From the NCBI GenBank assembly GCA_003452395.1, contig DMOI01000005.1, forward strand, positions 1 through 6,435: a stretch of DNA of 6,435 bases, in the 5' to 3' direction. The position numbers and the translations under genes are program-made. The notes below the pieces were generated by a model, which had not been told where the DNA came from, ran no database searches, and saw nothing but the letters and a program-made list of their open reading frames with translations. Positions 1 to 4,769 of this stretch are shown here, piece after piece. Every line of letters starts with the position of its first letter. Position 1 is the stretch's first letter. The stretch comes from Clostridiales bacterium (lineage in GTDB: Bacteria > Bacillota > Clostridia > Lachnospirales > UBA12420).

Positions 1-50
1 CAGCCCTGACCCCACCCTGCTCCTACAAGAATTATTGATACCTATTTAAT
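1..50 (-). other. GC-rich 5' part of an unidentified leftward transcript
   Basis: This is the stretch expected to be transcribed from the perfect promoter at 85-57. Positions 1-29 are about 66% G+C by hand count, in a window that is otherwise strongly AT-rich, and on the minus strand they contain several G runs. An AGGAG sequence around 24-20 could be a ribosome binding site with a GTG a few bases later, but that spacing is short. A structured RNA or the leader of an off-window gene are both possible. The window ends too soon to decide, and I cannot name it. Confidence 0.35.
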
Positions 51-56
51 AATTTT

Positions 57-85
57 ATTATACCCTAAATTTGCTTATTTGTCAA
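57..85 (-). promoter_or_regulatory. Consensus sigma-A promoter firing leftward out of the window
   Basis: On the minus strand a perfect -35 box TTGACA (85-80) is followed after exactly 17 bases by a perfect -10 box TATAAT (62-57). Transcription would start near position 50. It cannot serve any gene in this window, because it lies downstream of the last operon gene and reads away from it. It must drive something left of position 1. The perfect match predicts a strong, probably constitutive promoter unless the dyad just upstream (91-124) binds a regulator. Confidence 0.8.
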
Positions 86-90
86 ATTTT

Positions 91-124
91 GATAACTTCC
101 AACCCTCATCCAGCAAGTGTTATC
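91..124. repeat. Small inverted repeat between the operon end and the leftward promoter
   Basis: GATAAC at 91-96 is the exact reverse complement of GTTATC at 119-124, giving a 6-bp stem with a 22-base interior in which a few more pairs are possible. It is not followed by a T run in the minus-strand direction, so it is not a convincing intrinsic terminator for the operon. Its position just upstream of the -35 box at 85-80 would also fit a regulatory site. The match is short enough to be chance. Confidence 0.3.
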
Positions 125-163
125 TCGTGTACCAGTTTATACGTACCCTGAGCCACTAATGCA

Positions 164-568
164 TCATTTTTCTATATTTTTCTCCACCTCATAATTCCAA
201 AAGCCGAGTTGACCTTTAACATTAGTTTTATCCTTAAATTCTACTATATTATCTAACTTAAAACCATAGCCTTCCCATCCATTAAATCCCCAATAAATAT
301 TGTTATCTTTTTTCTCAAGTTTTTCTGCCATTTCAGGGGTTATTTTTACGCAATCTGTTAATGTCACTTTACCAAGAATAACTCCTGTAGGCATATCTTC
401 TAAATTATAATCTTTAGATAATTTTTTTAATGCTACTCTATCTACAGTTTGCCCTGCATGTATAAGGAACTCTCCACGATATTTCGTTTCCCAAGTGCGA
501 AATTCATACTCTTTATAACCTTTAATAATTAAGCTCGCATATGGTTGCTTTATAGTTAATACTTTCAC
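164..568 (-). CDS. ASCH-domain protein (last gene of the operon)
   Basis: This 134-residue protein is almost entirely one ASCH domain, a PUA-like beta-barrel fold that binds RNA or nucleotides. Visible hallmarks are the N-terminal strand KVLTIKQPYASLI, the GxKxYEFRTW motif (residues 17-26, matching the family's GxKxxExR signature), TKYRG followed by IHAG (28-39), and the closing KGQLGFW (118-124). Translation starts at a GTG (568-566), supported by GGAGGG six bases upstream. An ATG two bases further upstream (570) runs straight into TGA and is not the start. It sits 22 bases after the speD-like gene, so it is probably cotranscribed. I infer a role as reader or processor of a modified or structured nucleic acid, because related PUA-like folds read modified bases. 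Some ASCH proteins instead hydrolyse modified nucleosides, so an enzymatic role is possible. The domain call is firm and the function is open. Confidence 0.88.
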   Translation of the reverse strand: MKVLTIKQPYASLIIKGYKEYEFRTWETKYRGEFLIHAGQTVDRVALKKLSKDYNLEDMPTGVILGKVTLTDCVKITPEMAEKLEKKDNNIYWGFNGWEGYGFKLDNIVEFKDKTNVKGQLGFWNYEVEKNIEK

Positions 569-590
569 ATTAATCCCTCCGTATGTTGAC

Positions 591-881
591 TTATAACCTA
601 TATTCAGCTATAAGATCTTTAAATTTTTCATATTTATTTTTAACACAACTTGTCAGCTCAATATATGTTTTATTTTCTTCTGGAAATGTATGTATTGCAC
701 AATGGCTTTCAGCAAGTATCCATACAGCTGTATAACCATATGGTGCAAATGTATACTCACAGAAATTCAGTATATTAAACTTACTTTTAAGAAGCATATT
801 CTCTACATCGGTCTTTAACTTTTGCGAGTCTATAATGTCAACCCAGCCTTTATAATTATACATTTTTGCCTTCATATACAT
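591..881 (-). CDS. speD: S-adenosylmethionine decarboxylase proenzyme, short SpeD type
   Basis: SpeD decarboxylates SAM to decarboxylated SAM, the aminopropyl donor for polyamine synthesis, and matures by self-cleavage that creates a pyruvoyl cofactor. The 96-residue product has the cleavage and active-site block LAESHCAIHTFPE: Glu58-Ser59 is the cleavage site and Ser59 becomes pyruvoyl, His64 is the processing histidine, and Cys79 is the catalytic acid. The spacings of 5 and 20 residues equal those I recall for the short bacterial/archaeal class (Ser63, His68, Cys83 in the Thermotoga enzyme). The preceding APYGYTAVWIL also fits. It lacks roughly the last 20 residues of typical homologues but keeps all the chemistry. 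The first ATG is preferred because AAGGGAG lies six bases upstream; a second ATG follows two codons later. It shares the operon with a BpsA-like aminopropyltransferase, the expected consumer of its product. A 129-base structured gap separates it from the L7Ae-like gene upstream. Confidence 0.93.
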   Translation of the reverse strand: MYMKAKMYNYKGWVDIIDSQKLKTDVENMLLKSKFNILNFCEYTFAPYGYTAVWILAESHCAIHTFPEENKTYIELTSCVKNKYEKFKDLIAEYRL

Positions 882-892
882 TTTGCACTCCC

Positions 893-943
893 TTACCTCA
901 TTATTTTTACAAGCAAGTCAATATAGCGACCGCGACCTCTCAT
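893..943 (-). CDS. Possible 16-residue leader peptide upstream of speD
   Basis: A tiny ORF inside the structured gap encodes MRGRGRYIDLLVKIMR and stops (TAA at 895-893) 11 bases before the speD start, with the speD Shine-Dalgarno directly following its stop codon. The peptide is very basic, and its CGC arginine codons and TTG/CTT leucine codons are unlike the AT-rich codon use of the neighbours. Its own Shine-Dalgarno is weak (AGG about six bases upstream). The arrangement resembles leader peptides that control polyamine genes, which is an analogy only. It may equally be a chance reading of a conserved RNA, so I rate it low. Confidence 0.25.
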   Translation of the reverse strand: MRGRGRYIDLLVKIMR

Positions 944-977
944 TCTTGCCTGGCTGATGTATTACTACATCCCTCAT
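918..977 (-). CDS. Possible 19-residue upstream ORF in frame with speD
   Basis: A second small ORF in the same gap starts at an ATG (977-975) and reads MRDVVIHQPGKNERSRSLY to a TGA (920-918). It is in the same frame as speD, which begins 33 codons after this ATG, and no other stop codon lies between the TGA and the speD ATG. No Shine-Dalgarno precedes it, and it overlaps the GUAA hairpin and the other small ORF. The likeliest explanation is chance; reading past the TGA would extend SpeD at its N-terminus. Confidence 0.15.
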   Translation of the reverse strand: MRDVVIHQPGKNERSRSLY

Positions 978-1010
978 CGAGATTTGTTAAATCTCTTAAC
1001 GGTCTTTTTA

Positions 1011-1532
1011 TTATAATATAATTTCTTTATAGCATTTTTTAAAGCCTATTATTGAAGCATTTTTGATTCCTACTGCACTTCCCATTTCCTTTTTAGTCAT
1101 GTCGACATGTTTTAGATAGTTAAACTGATAGTACTCTAATATCGTCTCTATTCTTTTTTTATAATTTTCATCTAAATCTTTTGCTAGAAATATTACCCCA
1201 ATGCTATCCTTTTGCAATGCCCTTTCAACTTCACCTTCTCCTATAACTAAGGTCCCTTGGGCCTTGTTTTTTTCAATATTCTGTTTAAAGGTCTCTTCAC
1301 CAATTGTTTTCTCTTGCCATGTATTTATCTTCCACAACACACATTTACCTATCTGTTTTATTAATAATTGTATTTCATGCGCTTTATCTGTTGGTAATAG
1401 TAATACAAGTGAATGCTTATCTCCCGATGACATTTCCTTATAATCTACTTGCTCAACTTTCTGCAAACTTATCTTTAATTCTTGTATTTTCTCAGTAGTA
1501 TTGCCATCTATCACTTCTACAATTATGTACAT
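1011..1532 (-). CDS. Two-part protein with C-terminal L7Ae/L30e-like RNA-binding domain
   Basis: The C-terminal half (about residues 92-167 of 173) looks like the L7Ae/L30e/YbxF fold, whose members bind kink-turn RNAs. It runs GTLVIGEGEVERAL, then IGVIFLAKDLDENY, a helix, and the closing KKEMGSAVGIKNASIIGF, which parallels the family pattern xLGxAxGI near the RNA-binding loop. The first 90 or so residues, with strands MYIIVEVI and HSLVLLLP and intervening helices, form an alpha/beta domain I cannot identify. I chose the ATG at 1532 because AAGGGGA lies just upstream. An earlier in-frame ATG at 1574 would overlap the stop of the preceding kinase gene (ATGA) and add 14 residues (187 total), but it has no ribosome binding site. 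Family knowledge suggests RNA binding; the partner RNA is unknown, and the structured gap directly downstream is an obvious candidate. A release-factor domain-3-like protein, which shares the fold, is the alternative. Confidence 0.7.
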   Translation of the reverse strand: MYIIVEVIDGNTTEKIQELKISLQKVEQVDYKEMSSGDKHSLVLLLPTDKAHEIQLLIKQIGKCVLWKINTWQEKTIGEETFKQNIEKNKAQGTLVIGEGEVERALQKDSIGVIFLAKDLDENYKKRIETILEYYQFNYLKHVDMTKKEMGSAVGIKNASIIGFKKCYKEIIL

Positions 1533-1570
1533 ATATTCCCCTTGATTTTTTTCTCCAGAACTTTTTATAT

Positions 1571-2161
1571 TCATAAAGACAATCTTTGATCTTGTAAATC
1601 AATACAAGATTCTACCCATTGTTTTGCTGCATCAATAGGCATATGATTTTGAGCATTATCTAAAAATAATAAGGGAATATTGTAATGTTCAGCCACTTTT
1701 AATGCCTCTACTTTATTTGTTTCTTGTTGCTTGTTTATTAACTCTACTTGCTCAACGACTCTGTGCCGTGTATTATCCGACAATCTCCTCTGAGCAATAA
1801 TATTAGGGTCTGATTCTAAAACACAAATTCCTGCCAAGTTATACCTTCTATAGTCATTTACATCAAACGTTTTTATATCTCCATTTTGAATGATGGATAA
1901 ATGATTCTCCATCAGCTGAATTCCCTTTTGTGAACTTTTTAAGAACATATTTTCAATATAGATTTCTACTTGCCTATACACACTATTTCTATCTTCCCAA
2001 CTCATAGTCTGCAAGTCATCTTTTGTCATACTATTGTCATTTAATACCTGTAACATAAAGTCTGCATAATCTGTTTCCTTTAAACATAATTCTTCGGATA
2101 GTTTTCCTGTCATTGTTGTCTTTCCTACACCTGCAACACCTGCTATCATTATACTTTTCAT
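1571..2161 (-). CDS. Archaeal-type adenylate-kinase-like P-loop kinase
   Basis: This 196-residue protein has a Walker A loop GVAGVGKT (residues 8-15), followed by DYADFMLQVL where archaeal AdkA enzymes carry an NYGDxM-like segment. A helical MTKDDLQTMS region, a MENHLSI strand (84-90) corresponding to the archaeal VDTHxxI motif, a RRLSDNTRHR arginine cluster (125-134) and a late ETNKVEALKVAEHYNIPL helix-strand unit follow. This architecture matches archaeal adenylate kinase (phosphate transfer from ATP to AMP) rather than the zinc or short-LID bacterial Adk, which any bacterium already has. I infer that it phosphorylates an unusual nucleoside monophosphate for the neighbouring enzymes. AAGGAGG seven bases upstream fixes the start. 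It begins 21 bases after the Ham1-QueA fusion gene. The acidic motif is MENH instead of VDTH, so the base-binding site may differ. Other P-loop nucleotide kinases remain possible. Confidence 0.8.
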   Translation of the reverse strand: MKSIMIAGVAGVGKTTMTGKLSEELCLKETDYADFMLQVLNDNSMTKDDLQTMSWEDRNSVYRQVEIYIENMFLKSSQKGIQLMENHLSIIQNGDIKTFDVNDYRRYNLAGICVLESDPNIIAQRRLSDNTRHRVVEQVELINKQQETNKVEALKVAEHYNIPLLFLDNAQNHMPIDAAKQWVESCIDLQDQRLSL

Positions 2162-2182
2162 GCACTAGCCTCCTTAGAATCT

Positions 2183-3850
2183 TTATTTTATCATCATTGC
2201 ATCTCCATATGTGTAGAAAAGATAATCACTCTCCAATGCTTCACTATATAAATGCTTTAACTTTTGCAAACCACACATGCTTGCTGGTATTGTCATAATA
2301 GGAGTTTTAGGATAAGCAAAGTTTGTAATTAACCAATTTACTAACTTAAAGTTGTATGGAGGATATATAAATATTTCTGAATCTCCTTCTAAATCTTTAA
2401 AATTTCCATCACAATTTATTATAGTGTCAGCTACTGTTTCCAATGTTCTAACAGATGTTGTGCCCACTGCCAAAATTGGAGTTTTTTGTTTAACTGCATC
2501 GTATATTAATTTCATGTTTTCTTTGGTAATTATATAATGCTCTGAATCCATTTTATGGTCTTTTATGTTATCGTATTTAAAGCTCTTCCATGTACCATAT
2601 CCTACATGTAACGTTATCTCTGCAAATTTTATCCCTTTCGCTTTTAACTTTTTTATTAAGTCTTCATTAAAATGTAGCCCTGCTGTAGGACAGGCAACTG
2701 ATCCATCCACTTTTGCATATATATTTTGATAATCATCAATATCCGAAACTTCTAGTCGCCTTTTTGCATTTATATATATAGGAATTGGAACTTCCCCATA
2801 CTTATCTATAAAATCAGGTAAAGTCTTTATCTGTGTGTCGTGTGGAATAATTTCAGTAGTTCGTATATCTCTATTTTCATCTGCAAATCCAGTAATTTTA
2901 ACTATCCCGCCATTCACACTGACCATATCACCCGTATGCGGTTTCCACGGACACAGCATTTCTACATTGCTTAAGCTTTCATGCAACGGATTTAATATGT
3001 GAAGATATCTCCCATCATCTGATAAATATCGTAAAGCTGCTTTAACAACTTTTGAGTTATTAATAACAATCAAAGCATTAGCTGGTAATTCATCAACTAA
3101 TTTATCAAAAAAGCAATGCTTTATTGTATCAGTTTTTCTATCATATATTAGTAGTTTATGTTCTCCTACAGGTCTAGGCTTGTTCGCGATTTTTTCTTCT
3201 GGTAAATTGAATTGAAATGCCGATGATAATAAATTATTTTGATTATCCAATTCAACATCTAAGTTGTTATATTTTTTATCCATCCATTTGGCAAACTGTG
3301 TAAAAACAGACTTGTTCTCCCATTCCTTAAAAATTCTTTCCCTTTCATCTCCAGTCAATGCATTTAAAGTCTTTGTCGCACCACTAGGGATAAAGATTTT
3401 CCATAAATCTGACCATGCTTCTTCACAGTCCGTATTATTCACTTCATGTGCTATCGTGCCTCCATCTCCATCATCTTTAAACGTCCTAGGGACCCCCTGA
3501 TCGTCTATAAAAGTTAATACGCTTTTAAATGTACATCTCCTATTTTCTTTTTCCTTCATCATATCTAATATTCCATTTATTCCTATTGTGTTTAAAATAT
3601 ATTTAATGTACACTCCTGGAAATCCATTAAAGCATTCTATAAAAAACCCGCTATCTTCCACTATTACAGGCTTTTTTAATATATTAAATGCTTGTTGTGC
3701 TTTATGTACAGATATATCTTCCACATTATCAGATTGTATTTCTTCCATCTTTAATTTATATTGCTCTACTTTTATACCATATTTCCCTACGTGATTTTGC
3801 ATGCTTATAACTTTTCCTTTGTTCCCAGTAACAAAATATATTGTGTCCAT
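2183..3850 (-). CDS. Fusion of Ham1/RdgB-like NTP pyrophosphatase and QueA-like SAM ribosyltransferase-isomerase
   Basis: Residues 1-190 resemble non-canonical purine NTP pyrophosphatases of archaeal flavour: VTGNKGKV (7-14), VEDSGFFIECFNGFPGVY (64-81) and the TIGINGIL helix. The usual GFGYDP segment and the SHR base-recognition motif are absent; the equivalent places read SDLWKIFIP and WENKS. Residues 211-555 are a full-length QueA domain, the family that transfers and isomerises the ribosyl group of SAM onto 7-aminomethyl-7-deazaguanine in tRNA. It has LPEEKIANKP, PTAGLHF (388-394), TLHVGYGT (413-420), GTTSVRTLE (463-471), IYPPYNFKLVNWLITNF and the end TYGDAMMI. Several near-invariant positions differ: NDTRV is NNSKV (264-268), HxMHxE is HKMDSE (432-437), and the family's DxLITNFHLP is NWLITNFAYP (505-514). 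The frame is intact throughout, so this is a true fusion. AAGGAGGT fixes the start. I infer that both halves act on the same unusual base or nucleotide, not standard queuosine. Confidence 0.9.
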   Translation of the reverse strand: MDTIYFVTGNKGKVISMQNHVGKYGIKVEQYKLKMEEIQSDNVEDISVHKAQQAFNILKKPVIVEDSGFFIECFNGFPGVYIKYILNTIGINGILDMMKEKENRRCTFKSVLTFIDDQGVPRTFKDDGDGGTIAHEVNNTDCEEAWSDLWKIFIPSGATKTLNALTGDERERIFKEWENKSVFTQFAKWMDKKYNNLDVELDNQNNLLSSAFQFNLPEEKIANKPRPVGEHKLLIYDRKTDTIKHCFFDKLVDELPANALIVINNSKVVKAALRYLSDDGRYLHILNPLHESLSNVEMLCPWKPHTGDMVSVNGGIVKITGFADENRDIRTTEIIPHDTQIKTLPDFIDKYGEVPIPIYINAKRRLEVSDIDDYQNIYAKVDGSVACPTAGLHFNEDLIKKLKAKGIKFAEITLHVGYGTWKSFKYDNIKDHKMDSEHYIITKENMKLIYDAVKQKTPILAVGTTSVRTLETVADTIINCDGNFKDLEGDSEIFIYPPYNFKLVNWLITNFAYPKTPIMTIPASMCGLQKLKHLYSEALESDYLFYTYGDAMMIK

Positions 3851-3872
3851 TATAATACCTCCTTGTTATCTA

Positions 3873-4769
3873 TTATTCAATATTGCTTACATTTGTCCTT
3901 TTTGTATAAAATCTTGCCTTTGTTAAGTGATCAATTTTATTTAACAATATATGCGGATCCGTATTTCGCATCTTCTTTACAACCATAAAACTCGATATAA
4001 CATCACTTGTCTCATATGTGCAGAACCCAGGCCAAAGTTCTTCAATTAGCATACCATTATCTATTAATTCCTTTTGAACAAGCATCATTAAGTCCCACGT
4101 CCATCTTTCATTTGACAAATATGGCATGGCTATAAAGATTTTACCACCTAATTTTAAGAGTGCCATTCCTAAATATATAAACGACAGCATTCCATCGTCT
4201 GCATACGGGGGATCCGTAACAACTATTTCGCATGTTTCAAAATGATTTTTCAGCCTTTCATACTTAAGCTTTGTTATATTACTTTCAATTAAATCATATT
4301 TTATCTGTGGTTTATTTTTTAGCTCAGCATCAATAACATTTAAAAGTCTTTTATCAATATCCACTATTACTATTTCCTCTGGATTCGCTACTTTTGCCAA
4401 CAATATAGATGCCAAATCATCATCTCCAACAAACCCATACTTAGTGCTTTCTGGCTTAGCTTTTTCTAGTATTAAGTGCACTCTTCTCCCTAAATCCTTA
4501 TCCTTAAGATGACATTGGTCTATTTCTACCCTTGAACTAGGTCTAATTGTATCTATTTGTTTTATATATTTTTCTATATCTTCTTCTATACTTATACCCG
4601 TCCCTTTACAACTCGGACATTTGTCCAATTGGTTTTTATCTAAATTATTTAATGTCCCTGCGTAATATGTATCAATTACAGACTCTCTTACCAGTATTTG
4701 TCTGCTCAGTTCTTGCTTTTCAGAAATCTTTGGAATTATATAATTTAGAATGTTCTCAATATTAGTCAT
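3873..4769 (-). CDS. BpsA-like aminopropyltransferase (DUF43 family, methyltransferase fold)
   Basis: BpsA enzymes (N4-bis(aminopropyl)spermidine synthase) move aminopropyl groups from decarboxylated SAM to an amine and have a Rossmann fold related to N4/N6 amino-methyltransferases. This 298-residue protein shows the family marks in order: a small zinc-ribbon-like CPSCKGTG (51-58), DQCHLKDKDLGRRVHLILE (85-102), the cofactor loop GDDDLASILLA (115-125), VDID (136-139), and the catalytic DPPYADDG (186-193) followed by IYLGMALLKLGGKIFIAMP. It is somewhat shorter than the roughly 350 residues I recall for archaeal BpsA. Its start overlaps the end of the primase fusion gene by eight bases, with AGGAGG nine bases upstream, so translation is probably coupled. 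speD in the same operon can supply the donor. The acceptor may be a polyamine or, given the DPPY motif and the neighbours, an exocyclic amine of a base; a SAM-dependent methyltransferase role is the main alternative. Confidence 0.85.
   Translation of the reverse strand: MTNIENILNYIIPKISEKQELSRQILVRESVIDTYYAGTLNNLDKNQLDKCPSCKGTGISIEEDIEKYIKQIDTIRPSSRVEIDQCHLKDKDLGRRVHLILEKAKPESTKYGFVGDDDLASILLAKVANPEEIVIVDIDKRLLNVIDAELKNKPQIKYDLIESNITKLKYERLKNHFETCEIVVTDPPYADDGMLSFIYLGMALLKLGGKIFIAMPYLSNERWTWDLMMLVQKELIDNGMLIEELWPGFCTYETSDVISSFMVVKKMRNTDPHILLNKIDHLTKARFYTKRTNVSNIE

Larger units (their letters stand above)
882..1010 (-). ncRNA. Candidate structured RNA element or leader upstream of speD
   Basis: This 129-base intercistronic region is the only sizeable gap inside the operon, and its middle is clearly more GC-rich than its surroundings. 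On the minus-strand RNA it can form a 7-bp hairpin GAGAUUU/AAAUCUC with an AAC loop (995-979), a 6-bp hairpin GAUGUA/UACAUC closed by a GUAA tetraloop of GNRA type (971-956), and an enclosing pairing GACCG/CGGUC (1004-1000 with 932-928). Together these would make a multi-branched domain of about 77 bases. A tandem GGTCGC repeat (937-926) offers a second partner for GACC, so the closing helix could switch. No minus-strand promoter is visible inside it. It could be a cis-regulatory leader for speD, an RNA bound by the L7Ae-like protein encoded just before it, or a repeat shared with other loci. I do not recognise a known riboswitch class. Confidence 0.45.

Noticed and set aside
932..995. A kink-turn (box C/D-like) in the intercistronic RNA for the L7Ae-like protein
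   Set aside because: A short stem AUCUC/GAGGU with GAU-GA and UGA elements can be drawn, but the second stem does not pair and the fold competes with the stronger GAGAUUU/AAAUCUC hairpin.
979..1012. A plus-strand intrinsic terminator (hairpin plus TTTTT) between speD and the L7Ae-like gene
   Set aside because: The T run is separated from the strong hairpin by nine bases, and there is no plus-strand promoter or gene upstream; the hairpins make more sense in the minus-strand transcript.
1533..1574. ATG at 1574 as the start of the L7Ae-like gene
   Set aside because: It overlaps the kinase stop codon as ATGA, but no Shine-Dalgarno precedes it, whereas AAGGGGA stands just before the ATG at 1532. 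Coupled use of the upstream start cannot be fully excluded.
3264..3500. Plus-strand open frames of 60-80 codons throughout 1201-4765
   Set aside because: They lie opposite well-supported minus-strand genes, lack convincing ribosome binding sites, and show no recognisable domain; they are shadows of the real genes.
2183..3850. The Ham1-QueA ORF as two genes merged by a sequencing error
   Set aside because: The frame is open through a plausible linker (about residues 190-210), and there is no internal ribosome binding site with a start codon before the QueA part.
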